Shown: positions 1 to 9,373, numbered from the stretch's first letter. The stretch: 64,000 nucleotides of DNA from Planctomycetes bacterium GWF2_41_51 (GCA_001825665.1 MHXZ01000125.1:1-64000), one strand, 5' to 3'. Translations and numbers: made by a program. Notes: generated from the sequence alone by a model not told the origin.

Positions 1-88
1 TCAGTGTAGGTCGCTAACCTTTCACTGTACGACTCTTGCATTCGCTACTCCTTGCCAGTTATCTGGCGCATCCGAAAAATATTATACG

Positions 89-1049
89 TTATCGACCTGT
101 CAATGCTAATACCTTATATATTAAGGAACGTTCGTATCCTAACCATTCGAGATCAGCTATTAATTCCGGATTATCCTTTAATGCTTCTCTGCCTCTATTT
201 GCAATCTCTTCCAGCATTTCAAAAACAAGTGACTCTTTGTACCAGGATTTGTGACCTTTTCTTTCTTCACTGGATAGGGGCAAGGATTTGCGTCCATATT
301 CAGCCAGCGGACGAAGAGTGGTAGCGGCAAAAAGTCTGTTTAGTTCTCCCTCAGTTAATGCTCTTCTTGTTTTACGCCGATCCGAGTGTTCATCGGCAGC
401 GCAAAGCCTTGATAAAGGATTAGCTGTTATCCTGTCGGTCTCCAAGCACCAATTGCAAAATGCAATTACAGTTGCACGATAGGTGTTCCTGGTACGAGAT
501 CCCATGCCATCCTGCTCTGAGCAGTTCATCCATTTTTCCATCGCGTCGCGGGTAATATCCATAAGTTTTCTAAATTTACAATCTGTAATTAATGTTTCCA
601 GTTGCCTTTGAACGTTAATTCTATGAGCTATAGATACACGTTTGCCCTTTACAGTCTTTGCCTGAAGATGCTCAACATAGGTATCGATATGTTCTTCCAG
701 TGACAACCTTGCATGATCGGCAGTCCGGCACTGCTGGGTAGAGATAATACCCGCTTTAATAAGTTCTGCCCTTTTTACTAATTCAGCCAAAAACATGCCT
801 TGCAGCCTGTTCATCCCGGCAGCCAGTAGATTCATACACCGTTTCCCCATCAGGACCACGATATTGCGCCGTAAACTGTGAACTGTATCGAATTATTTTG
901 ATCTGGTCCTTTTTACCTGTGGTAATTTGGTCAAAGTGTTTCTTGCCCTTGCCATCTATCCACATGGCCATTTTCTGGCCATTACGTTCTACTATCTTGG
1001 TATTATGCGGCAAATGCTGCGTATAAGTTTTACGATATATAGTTGCCAT
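89..1049 (-). pseudogene. Tyrosine recombinase (integrase), frameshifted and C-terminally truncated
   Basis: ORFs 783..1049 and 89..859 (-) join if one base is removed from the A5 run at 789-793 (T-run on coding strand), giving ...AARHVLAELVKRAEL.... The protein is collinear with the 56.7-57.7 kb integrase up to ..LIYKVLALTG, then stops before the catalytic C-terminus. Confidence 0.85.
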
Positions 1050-1133
1050 AAATCAATCCTTTCAAGGTGTGACACATGAGCACTAATTTTCGGAACACAT
1101 CAAGTCAATTCTACATAAAAAGCCTTAATATTT

Positions 1134-1325
1134 TTATTTACGGCAATTAGGACAACCTTCTACAAACCAGTCATCTATATCCGCTTTTATCCATCGCAGT
1201 AATGCGCCAAGTTTGATCGGCCGGGGAATTCTGCGTGCTTCAATCAATCGCCTCACATGCCGGGTTGAACATTTTAAGCATTTGTGCAATTGAATCAATA
1301 TCAATAAGTTCAGATACAGATTCAC
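1134..1325 (-). CDS. Excisionase/AlpA-like helix-turn-helix protein (start uncertain, possibly decayed)
   Basis: CSTRHVRRLIEARRIPRPIKLGALLRWIKADIDDWF resembles the MerR/AlpA excisionase fold; lies upstream of the integrase on the same strand. Confidence 0.55.
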   Translation of the reverse strand: MNLYLNLLILIQLHKCLKCSTRHVRRLIEARRIPRPIKLGALLRWIKADIDDWFVEGCPNCRK

Positions 1326-2011
1326 TCTTTATTATGGGCTCAGTTTTTTCTTTTCCATTGTTCCTCCGGCGTTGCGAAAAAAAAACGTGTTCAAAAAAAT
1401 CAGAGGAATAACAAATGTTCCATACGCAAATTTAATCCGAAAAACAGGATAAAAAATATATCCCTCTATAGGTTATATATTAGCCGAAGTGCCGGATTTG
1501 TTGCGTTAAATATAAATTTATTCAGGTTTGAATTAACGACTTTTTAAAAATGGCGTATTGTCGCTTGCTACACAAGAGCGACGATTAAAATTTGATTTAA
1601 TGTTTTTTATACCTTTCCAAGTTTGCTCCGTTTGTGGGAAAGCATGGAATAAATTTTAGTAAAATATTTTTATTTTTTAAGTTCTTACAAACTCTATTAG
1701 TTAAGCATGTCATATCTTTTTTCTGATATATTTTTCGTTGCTTAAATCAAAGTATTCTAGTAACTAAACTCTTATGGAATTCGCGTTAAGGATTGACGCT
1801 GTTGTATAAGACAAGGATGAAGCTTAGGTTTTGCATATAAAGTACTGGCCGAATAGGCCAAGAATACGGTGAATTTAGAAGACCATCTTTTTCGGTAGAA
1901 GAGATATTTCAATCACACCCGCAACTGAATTTTGTTTGGCGAACTTGTCTGCTATGCTTTTGATGTTTAGTTTTAATTCACGATATAATCTTTTTTTATA
2001 AAGGTATTTTT

Positions 2012-2220
2012 ATGGCAACAAGTTTTAAATTGAAACACTTTTCTAATCCGGCAGCACTGAAGCAGATCAATCATAAGTTGCTTCTTGCCTTTTGACCCAG
2101 TTTAATGGTTTCCTGAAATACAGGGACCCTCAGGTCATTATTGATGGGAAAATCGATTACGAGAGGTTGGCTAAAATATTAATGTCTCCAGGTCAGGACA
2201 CACCGATACATCTGATAGTC
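2012..2220 (+). pseudogene. Broken conserved-looking protein of unknown function, not in the ORF track
   Basis: ATG at 2012 gives MATSFKLKHFSNPAALKQINHKLLLAF*; adding one T in the run at 2090-2093 continues as LTQFNGFLKYRDPQVIIDGKIDYERLAKILMSPGQDTPIHLIV, then runs into transposase sequence. Confidence 0.5.
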
Positions 2221-2221
2221 A

Positions 2222-2482
2222 ATGCCACTTGCTCCGAACTTCAGCCCTTTTGTTGAGAGGTTCATTCGCAGCATAAAATATGAGTGTCTTGATAAAATGC
2301 TGATATTTGGTGAAGCACATTTGAGGTATATTGTAGAAAATTATATTTCCCATTATCATCACGAGAGAGCGCATCAATCGTTAAATAATAAAATTATTGA
2401 TCCTCCTCCAGATGGCAAAGGAGAAATTGTCTGCCATGAACGTCTTGGCGGGCTTTTAAAATTTTATAAGAGGGCCGCCTGA
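2222..2482 (+). mobile_element. C-terminal fragment of a DDE (rve/integrase-core) transposase
   Basis: FVERFIRSIKYECLDKMLIFGEAHLRYIVENYISHYHHERAHQSLNNKIIDPP is the typical C-terminal rve-type transposase pattern; the N-terminal catalytic part is missing. Confidence 0.8.
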
Positions 2483-2572
2483 TGGGATGGATGAGATTTT
2501 GTATAGCACTAAAGCCGCCAATGGTAGTTTTTTTATTCTACCAAACCCCACAATTTCATTTCAAAAATAAAA

Positions 2573-2757
2573 TTGACAGGGCGTGACTACAGTAACTGCA
2601 AGGTTTACTGCAAGCGCAGTTTATTCAAAGTGTAAGTCTTTGGTTTCAAATGGTTATATCTCTACCCATCCAGCCTTCCAAGCTGGTAATGTGAGTTCGA
2701 TTCTCATCGCCCGCTTTTTGTCTATATATGACAAGAGGTGCCAGTAGTTGCCTATGT
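2573..2757 (+). repeat. Left copy of a ~185-bp imperfect inverted repeat (partner 26769..26956)
   Basis: Shared blocks include ACTACAGTAACTGCAAGGTTTACTGCAA, TTTCAAATGGTTATATCTC and GCAGCCTTCCAAGCTGG..GCCCGCTTTTTGTCTATATATGACAAGAGGTGCCAGTAGTTG. Confidence 0.9.
2670..2715 (+). tRNA. Truncated tRNA-Gly(TCC) 3' half (anticodon arm to acceptor); remnant/att-like
   Basis: ccagcCTTCCAAgctgg anticodon arm, gtgagTTCGATTctcat T-arm, cgcccgct acceptor 3' strand; no matching 5' GCGGGCG upstream. Confidence 0.7.
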
Positions 2758-3064
2758 ATTGCACTTTCAAAGACTTAGGAGGGAATTTTTCAAGATCTTA
2801 CAAGTCGTATATTTCCACCAATTGACTGCCAATGACAGCAAAAGTCTATAATGGTACGCATTTACTGCAAGCGCGGGTTGGCTGTTTTTGTGTCTGATAT
2901 AACGAAATCGACGTTGGAACCGTTCGGTTCGTTTTGACAGGATTGTATTTCGTACCGAGAAGATTTGTGGCAAGTCTGCCATCGTGTGCGGTTTTGCGGG
3001 ATACTGTTTTTATCCCGTTAGGTACAAAAATTTGTAGCTCATTAAAATTATGTTGTAATTATAG

Positions 3065-3330
3065 CGTTAATTCTTGAAAAATCAAGAAGTTAGTAAATTT
3101 CGCTGATGGAAAAAACAACGAATCAAACAACTGCTAACAGATGGCTTAATTTACCAATAATCGCAATGGTCGCTCGGCTGTTGTGCCGGGGAATTGACAC
3201 TTCAGAATGAATATCTTCTACAAGAAATAAAATTTTGAATCTAAAAACCGAAAAAGCAGGAAAAAACTCGGGCTCTATGTCTGCAAATACCATTTTATCA
3301 GTATGGATAATAAGGTTTTTCCATCTGATT
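3065..3330 (+). mobile_element. Decayed N-terminal transposase fragment (diverged direct repeat of 25975..26275)
   Basis: Plus-strand WLNLPIIAMVARLLCRGIDTSE-NEYLLQEIK matches WLNIPIIAIIDSAFMPGTDSSE-NEYPRQENES at 26 kb. Confidence 0.6.
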
Positions 3331-3351
3331 AGAGGTTGTTCAAAAAACAAG

Positions 3352-3363
3352 AAAACCGGTTTT
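3352..3363. promoter_or_regulatory. Palindrome AAAACCGGTTTT, candidate LacI-family operator
   Basis: Perfect palindrome with central CG; upstream of a possible -35/-10 pair (gtttac 3378 / tacact 3412); same motif occurs twice at 7167-7201. Confidence 0.6.
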
Positions 3364-3549
3364 TTAATTTAAATTTTGTTTACTTTCTCTCTCAAATATG
3401 TTACACTGTCAACATAGTCGAACGCAAAACTTGGTATTAAAATTAGTTATTGTTCGACGATGACGGTGTTTATCGCCGATTTTCCCATAATCGGTATGGT
3501 TCGGATTCAAACTGGGCTGCTTATGACCAATTTTGAAACTGGAGGATTT

Positions 3550-4974
3550 GTGAAAAAGAGCACAACACTGATGGTTTTGGTATTTAGCCTAACCATCTGT
3601 TGTTTTTCAGAAATCTCCAGCGCAAAAAAATTAATGGCTCATTATATGCCTTGGTATCAATCTCAGCCTTTCCGCGGCTATTGGGGATGGCATTGGACGA
3701 TGGGAGGAGCCCTCAACCCGCCGACAACATACGCATCACACTACAAATCTCTTTTTGGGTTATATGACTCGAGCGATCCGCATGTATTAGCCTCGCAAGC
3801 GATTTTAATGAAGTTTGCCGGAATAGATGGAATGATTGCCGATTGGTACGGGATTGAGGATTTTTGGGATTATGGCCTGATAAGAGATTCTACAAATGCA
3901 TTTATTCCATATATAAAACGTGCCGGCCTTGAATTTTCAATTTGTTATGAAGATGCTACTGTGAAGAACATGCTGAACGAAGGTCATTTTACCACCAGGA
4001 GCCAGGCCATCGCTCACGGCGTGTCGGTAATGCAATGGCTGCAAACAAATTACTTTACAGATTCAGCATATTTGAAATTTGACAACAGGCCGGTACTGCT
4101 TTGCTTTGGCCCCCAATTTTTCACCGATTCTGAATGGACAATTTTATTCAGTACATTGGATCCAAAGCCCGAATTTTTCCCGTTGAAATTTCATACGCCT
4201 TTTACTATGAGAATCGGCGAATTTGATTGGCCCAGTCCTGTGGGAGGTACGACACCTTCATCGCCTACATCGTCATCAAGCATTATCAGCAGTCTCGACA
4301 CTTTTTATAACCGGGCTAATAATTATCATTGGGCGCATTACTTTGCAGGGGCTTTCCCAAAATTTCATGATATTTATGCAGAAGCCGGACTTCATTCGTC
4401 ATACGGTTATATCGATGATGAGTACGCGGCATTCGGAACAACATATTCTTATACGTTGGATAGAGCATTTCAAAGCAGCGCTGATGTCGTGCAGCTTATA
4501 ACGTGGAATGATTACGGTGAAGGGACAATTATTGAGCCGACTGAAGAGGATGGATATTTATATCTCGAAATAACTCAGCAGAAACGCAAACAGTATATTG
4601 ACCCTGATTTTCAATATAATGCTGAAGATTTAAGGCTTCCGGTGCGTCTTTATAATTTGAGACGGGAAAATCTCAACTATCCCCAAATAATGGCTCTTTT
4701 AGATGAAGCTGAAGATTATTTGTTTGCCGACAATCTGCAAGATGCGGAAAAAATCTTCAACCAGCTCGAATGTAACACACTGCTTTCAGGCGATATAGAT
4801 TATGACTGCAGAGTTGATATTGATGACCTAAGCACATTAAGTCTGGCATGGCTTAGCAATTCCGAAAGCAGCGAGTGGAATCCGGCTTGTGATATTTCAC
4901 AAACATCAGATGGGATTATCAATTTTCTTGACTTTGCAGTATTAGCTGAAAATTGGCTTCAAATCGCCCCATAA
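3550..4974 (+). CDS. Secreted GH71/GH99-like glycoside hydrolase with C-terminal dockerin domain
   Basis: GTG start at 3550 after GGAGG, signal peptide, KKLMAHYMPWYQSQPFRGYWGWHW, and C-terminal dockerin repeats GDIDYDCRVDIDDLSTLSLAWL / DGIINFLDFAVLAENWL. Confidence 0.65.
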   Translation: MKKSTTLMVLVFSLTICCFSEISSAKKLMAHYMPWYQSQPFRGYWGWHWTMGGALNPPTTYASHYKSLFGLYDSSDPHVLASQAILMKFAGIDGMIADWYGIEDFWDYGLIRDSTNAFIPYIKRAGLEFSICYEDATVKNMLNEGHFTTRSQAIAHGVSVMQWLQTNYFTDSAYLKFDNRPVLLCFGPQFFTDSEWTILFSTLDPKPEFFPLKFHTPFTMRIGEFDWPSPVGGTTPSSPTSSSSIISSLDTFYNRANNYHWAHYFAGAFPKFHDIYAEAGLHSSYGYIDDEYAAFGTTYSYTLDRAFQSSADVVQLITWNDYGEGTIIEPTEEDGYLYLEITQQKRKQYIDPDFQYNAEDLRLPVRLYNLRRENLNYPQIMALLDEAEDYLFADNLQDAEKIFNQLECNTLLSGDIDYDCRVDIDDLSTLSLAWLSNSESSEWNPACDISQTSDGIINFLDFAVLAENWLQIAP

Positions 4975-5011
4975 CATCTTCCTCAATAAACATACTGAAA
5001 GGAAAATCAGG

Positions 5012-7168
5012 ATGATTCTTAGCGTACAACCAAAGTTATGGCTGATTGCGGTATTCTTGTTTTTTTTCTCAAGAAGTTATGCGAAACAAATTTGCCAGTC
5101 ACAATTACTCGGTGACGGCATAGTGCGTTTTTATGAGGCGAATGCGATAATAAAAGAATTACCCCCATCAATGTCATTGGAGCGTGAGCAAAAAGTTTTA
5201 GGTCAAGCGCCTGCAGAATGGACGCTTATTCCGGAATTCAGCGTTGATAAAAGGGGAAGCCATTCTGCGGTTGTACGTATCGAACCGGGAACAAGTCTTT
5301 ACGGAACAGGCGAAGTTTCGGGCAGACTTATGCGCAATGGTTATGTAATCGAATGCTGGAATACCGATGCGTATGGATATGATGGTTCAACCAAATCTCT
5401 GTATCAATCACATCCATGGGTTTTGGCGGTAAGAAAAGATGGAACATCGTTTGGTGTGTTGGCTGACACCACCTGGCGATGTGAAATTGATTTAACGGAG
5501 AATATAAAATTCTCTGCTCAAGGACCAAGTTTTCCAGTGATAGTAATTGAAGCCGATTCGCCGCAGAATGTGCTTAAAAAACTGGCAAGTTTAATAGGCA
5601 CAATGCCATTACCGCCGAAATGGGCGATAGGTTATCACCAATGCAGATATTCGTATTATCCGGACAAACAGGTTCTCAAAATTGCCAAAGAATTTCGCGA
5701 CCGCAAAATTCCCTGCGATGTAATTTGGATGGATGTCGATTATATGAACGGCTACCAGGTATTTACATTTCACCCAACTCATTTTCCAAATCCAACAGGC
5801 CTAAATAGAGAACTTAACGATATGGGTTTTAAAACAGTTTGGATGATAGACCCCGGCGTGAAAGTAAAAAAAGGATATTTTGTGTATGACCAGGGAGTTG
5901 CAGGCAGCTATTTCGTAAAAAGAGCAAATGGCAGAGAGTATAACGGCAAAGTTTGGCCGGGCTGGTGCGCTTTTCCGGATTTTACAATGCCCGAAACGCA
6001 AAACTGGTGGGCATCATTGTATAAACAATTTATGGCAAGAGGCATTGACGGCGTTTGGAACGATATGGATGAGCCGGCGGTATTTAAAACGCCGACAAAG
6101 ACAATGCCTGGAGATAACATACATCGCGGCGGCGACGGCTTGCCTCGAGGCCCGCATGCTCAATATCATAATGTTTACGGTATGCTGATGGTGCGAGCTA
6201 CCCGTCAAGGCATCCAGCAGGCAAATCCAGATAAACGTCCGTTTGTGCTGACAAGAGCAAATTTCATTGGAGGACAAAGATACGCAGCTACGTGGACAGG
6301 CGATAATACTTCAGATTGCAACCACCTTGAAGATTCCGTGTCAATGATACTAAATCTTGGACTCTCCGGCCAACCCTTCTGCGGGCCCGACATTGGGGGA
6401 TTCCGTAATGACTGCGATGGAAAATTGTTTGCAAGATGGATGGGGGTAGGCGCACTGCTTCCGTTTGCACGAGGGCATACTGAAAAAGGAAACATAAATA
6501 AAGAGCCGTGGATGTTCGGAGACGGTGTGGAAAGTACATGCAGGATGGCTCTGCAAAGGCGGTATCGCCTGCTTCCATATTTATATACACTTTTTTATGA
6601 AGCTTCGGTAACAGGTCTTCCGATAGCACGTCCTGTTTTTTTTGCAAATCCCGCTGACCCCAAATTACGCGAAGAGGATGATGCTTTTCTGCTTGGCTCT
6701 GATTTATTGGTAGTTCCAAAATTGCGGCCTGATTCTAATCATGTTCCAAATCTGCCGGGCGGGATATGGCGAAGTTTCTCATTAGTTGATGAAGATGCCG
6801 CAAGTGATATAAACCTGCCGGATTTAAAAATTCGCGGTGGAGCTATCATTCCGCTGGGGCCGGTTGTTCAAAATACTCAATCGTCGCTCGATCCATTAAC
6901 GCTGCTGATTTGCCTGGATGAAAACGGCTGCGCCGAAGGAAAGTTATATGAGGATGAGGGGGAAGGTTATGATTATAAAAAAGAAAAATTTTTGCTAACA
7001 ACTTATAGGGCAAAAACTGTCGGCAACAATGTAATTGTTCAAATCGCCTCAAAATTAGGAAATATGCCAAGCCCGGAACGTAACATAAAATGTGAAATTT
7101 TGGCAGAAAAAAGGGCAATTTTCAATAAAGAAGATGAATTGGGTCTAATTGTCGAAAACGTTGAATGA
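5012..7168 (+). CDS. GH31 alpha-glucosidase-like, secreted
   Basis: GH31 signatures DVIWMDVDYMNGYQVFTFHPTHFPNP, GVWNDMDEPAVF and TWTGDNTSDCNHL; N-terminal signal peptide. Confidence 0.92.
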   Translation: MILSVQPKLWLIAVFLFFFSRSYAKQICQSQLLGDGIVRFYEANAIIKELPPSMSLEREQKVLGQAPAEWTLIPEFSVDKRGSHSAVVRIEPGTSLYGTGEVSGRLMRNGYVIECWNTDAYGYDGSTKSLYQSHPWVLAVRKDGTSFGVLADTTWRCEIDLTENIKFSAQGPSFPVIVIEADSPQNVLKKLASLIGTMPLPPKWAIGYHQCRYSYYPDKQVLKIAKEFRDRKIPCDVIWMDVDYMNGYQVFTFHPTHFPNPTGLNRELNDMGFKTVWMIDPGVKVKKGYFVYDQGVAGSYFVKRANGREYNGKVWPGWCAFPDFTMPETQNWWASLYKQFMARGIDGVWNDMDEPAVFKTPTKTMPGDNIHRGGDGLPRGPHAQYHNVYGMLMVRATRQGIQQANPDKRPFVLTRANFIGGQRYAATWTGDNTSDCNHLEDSVSMILNLGLSGQPFCGPDIGGFRNDCDGKLFARWMGVGALLPFARGHTEKGNINKEPWMFGDGVESTCRMALQRRYRLLPYLYTLFYEASVTGLPIARPVFFANPADPKLREEDDAFLLGSDLLVVPKLRPDSNHVPNLPGGIWRSFSLVDEDAASDINLPDLKIRGGAIIPLGPVVQNTQSSLDPLTLLICLDENGCAEGKLYEDEGEGYDYKKEKFLLTTYRAKTVGNNVIVQIASKLGNMPSPERNIKCEILAEKRAIFNKEDELGLIVENVE

Positions 7169-7201
7169 AAACCGGTTTTCCTTTGTAAAAAAACCGGTTT
7201 T
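7167..7201. promoter_or_regulatory. Two AAAACCGGTTTT palindromes, centres 22 bp apart; candidate operators
   Basis: GAAAACCGGTTTTC at 7167-7180 and AAAACCGGTTTT at 7190-7201. Confidence 0.65.
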
Positions 7202-7228
7202 CAAGGAAAAAATTTTTTGCTTTTTTCC

Positions 7229-7258
7229 TTGACAATGAGGTGCGATTTGAAGTATAAT
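7229..7258 (+). promoter_or_regulatory. Sigma70-like promoter upstream of pseudopilin gene
   Basis: TTGACA (7229-7234), 18-bp spacer, TATAAT (7253-7258). Confidence 0.7.
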
Positions 7259-7349
7259 CCCATAATCAAATGTCATTCATCTTGTAAATGCCGCTTAAGT
7301 GACTGTTGTTTTTTGCATGCTTTAAAAGGAAAGAGATAAGGAGTTATTT

Positions 7350-8258
7350 ATGAGAAAGCAAAAAGGTGAATTAGCCGCGTCAGGAGGAAAAATTTCCAAC
7401 TTTGGAAATTACAAATTTGAGGCGTTTACCTTAGTCGAACTGTTGGTTGTCATTTCAATCATTGCCGTATTGCTGGCGGTTCTTATGCCGGCACTGAATA
7501 AAGCAAAAAAGCAAGCTCGAACAGTTATGTGTGCATCAAATCTAAAACAATGGGGACTGATGTATGCTATGTATTGCCAGGATAACAACGGTAATTTCTT
7601 CAGTGGTACAATCAAGGATTCACTGGCATCAGTAGAGACTGACAACGGCAGATACTGGCGAGCCATAATGAAACCTATGTCAAGAACTGAAAAGATGTGG
7701 CTCTGCCCTGAAACTTTGGTACCCAAAGGTGATACTTACATGCCCAAGAAAAACGATCCGATTACTACCGCCTGGTCTTATGACAAGGAAGTCGGAAGTT
7801 ATGGTCTTAATGCCTGGGTATTAAATCCCTCAACACAATTTACTACGGGAGTTTTTGATAGACCATTTTCCGGCTCTCCTGGTTTTCCTCTTAAGGATTA
7901 TTGGCGTAACTGCAATGTCAAAGGTACTAACAGAATTCCGGTGTTCGCTGATATGTGGTTTACGGATGCATGGCCGCGAGACAATGATATGCCCTCGCAA
8001 GATGCACCAGCCGGTTCGGGAAAGAACTGTCCCGGCGATACTGAGACTTTTCATAATAATGAAATGCAGCGAATTTGTGCGGATCGGCACGGCGGTTATT
8101 TAGATGTGGTATTTATGGATTGGTCTGCCAAAAAAGTCGGAATCAAGGAGCTTTGGACTTTAAAATGGCACAAATCCTATAACACAAATGGAAGATATAC
8201 TTTGGCCGGCGGATACAAAAATTGGCCCAAATGGATGCAAAAGTATAAAAACTATTAA
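7350..8258 (+). CDS. Prepilin-type N-methylation (pseudopilin-like) protein
   Basis: FTLVELLVVISIIAVLLAVLMPALNKAKKQARTVMCASNLKQWG. Confidence 0.9.
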   Translation: MRKQKGELAASGGKISNFGNYKFEAFTLVELLVVISIIAVLLAVLMPALNKAKKQARTVMCASNLKQWGLMYAMYCQDNNGNFFSGTIKDSLASVETDNGRYWRAIMKPMSRTEKMWLCPETLVPKGDTYMPKKNDPITTAWSYDKEVGSYGLNAWVLNPSTQFTTGVFDRPFSGSPGFPLKDYWRNCNVKGTNRIPVFADMWFTDAWPRDNDMPSQDAPAGSGKNCPGDTETFHNNEMQRICADRHGGYLDVVFMDWSAKKVGIKELWTLKWHKSYNTNGRYTLAGGYKNWPKWMQKYKNY

Positions 8259-8433
8259 TAGCTACCGAAGCGATTCGATAAGTAAAGCTGTTTAAAAATT
8301 CTATATTCAGGTTTTCTATTAAAAAAAAACGTCGATAGATATGTTCAGTTATCGTCGAAATCACATAAAATTGTTTTTGGCTCGTTGCCGAAACGAAGAA
8401 GAAGTTATTCAGTTTATTTTAAAGGAGGATACT

Positions 8434-9243
8434 ATGTGTAAAAAGTTAGTAAGTATTATTTGTGTATTAGCTCTTACATCTATGGGTTTCGCTGAAGTAA
8501 TAGGCAACTTCGGTGAATCCGGAAACGGCCTGGACGGCTGGACAGATGAGAGCGGCTCAGAATCAGTACTAAGCATCAGCACCACAGGCGCAACTATCGG
8601 CAGCGGAGCTCTCAGAGTGCAAGTTCAAGGACCTGCCTGGTATAATCACATTGGCGACAAAGTACTTTCTGCTGACCAGATGGGCAAGATTATGGATGGG
8701 ACATACACAGCGTTTACAGTAGATGTAACGCGATTTGCCGCAGAAGGCTGGACAACATCTGATGCAGGTTGGGGCTGGTGGACTCCTGAGAGCAGATTAT
8801 TCTTCTCTCTCAGCGCTACAGCTTATAACGAGTATGGCCAGGAAGGAAGTTATGGCGGCGGACAGGAAAAATTTGGCGCCGAATGGTATCCTTCAACTTT
8901 AAATTACAGGAGTCTGGAAAATCCAGATCTATTAATTGCTCCTGGTATGTTGCCAGACGGTGTTGATCCAGATCCAGACGGGACACTTACAGCAAGCTGG
9001 GACCTTGCCGCAGAAGTAGCAGGTATTCAGGCAGCATTGATTAATGCAGGTTTCATCTATGCGGATCCAGATGGTAATGCCCTCGGCTTGGCGGGTATGG
9101 ATATCAGACTTATTGCCAATGTAACATGTTGGAACGGTCCTGGTATGTCAACTTATTATCTTGATAACGCTCAGTTGATTCCAGAACCGGCAACAATGAC
9201 ACTCCTCGCTCTTGGTTTAGCTCTTCTTAGAAGAAAACATTAA
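8434..9243 (+). CDS. PEP-CTERM sorted secreted protein
   Basis: RBS aaaggagg before ATG 8434; signal peptide; C-terminus YLDNAQLIPEPATMTLLALGLALLRRKH. Confidence 0.88.
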   Translation: MCKKLVSIICVLALTSMGFAEVIGNFGESGNGLDGWTDESGSESVLSISTTGATIGSGALRVQVQGPAWYNHIGDKVLSADQMGKIMDGTYTAFTVDVTRFAAEGWTTSDAGWGWWTPESRLFFSLSATAYNEYGQEGSYGGGQEKFGAEWYPSTLNYRSLENPDLLIAPGMLPDGVDPDPDGTLTASWDLAAEVAGIQAALINAGFIYADPDGNALGLAGMDIRLIANVTCWNGPGMSTYYLDNAQLIPEPATMTLLALGLALLRRKH

Positions 9244-9255
9244 TCTGTATTATAA

Positions 9256-9290
9256 TTGGGGCCTGTGACTTAATTAGACGCAGGCCCCAA
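9256..9290 (+). terminator. Strong hairpin after PEP-CTERM gene (terminator-like, weak T tract)
   Basis: TTGGGGCCTG ... CAGGCCCCAA perfect 10-bp stem. Confidence 0.6.
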
Positions 9291-9339
9291 ATGTTAAAGA
9301 ATTAGTCTATAAAAAAATAATGATTGAAAAATGAGGGGG

Positions 9340-9373
9340 CGCAAAAATGGATTATAATATTGTTATTTTTGCG
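9340..9373. promoter_or_regulatory. Inverted repeat enclosing a TATAAT-like sequence upstream of the large dockerin gene
   Basis: CGCAAAAAT-(16 nt containing TATAAT)-ATTTTTGCG. Confidence 0.35.

Noticed and set aside
73-94. dif or loxP site for the 22-bp motif
   Set aside because: AT-rich similarity only; does not match the dif consensus arms or the loxP arms.
1340-1980. Small RNA or CDS in the AT-rich stretch after the HTH gene
   Set aside because: No ORF, hairpin-plus-T-tract or promoter pair strong enough to support a call.
2641-2715. Complete functional tRNA-Gly gene
   Set aside because: Anticodon, T and acceptor-3' arms are present, but no upstream strand pairs with CGCCCGC and the D-arm is not recognisable, so called a remnant.
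3123-3350. Minus-strand ORFs 3123..3350 and 26020..26274 as a conserved small protein family (shared EDIHSE motif)
   Set aside because: Their similarity is the reverse strand of the decayed transposase direct repeats; the plus-strand transposase reading explains it better.
5328-7118. Antisense and overlapping ORFs inside GH31 and other large genes
   Set aside because: Shadow ORFs with no recognisable family; the opposite-strand gene is well supported. Same applies to most sub-120-aa ORFs in the track.
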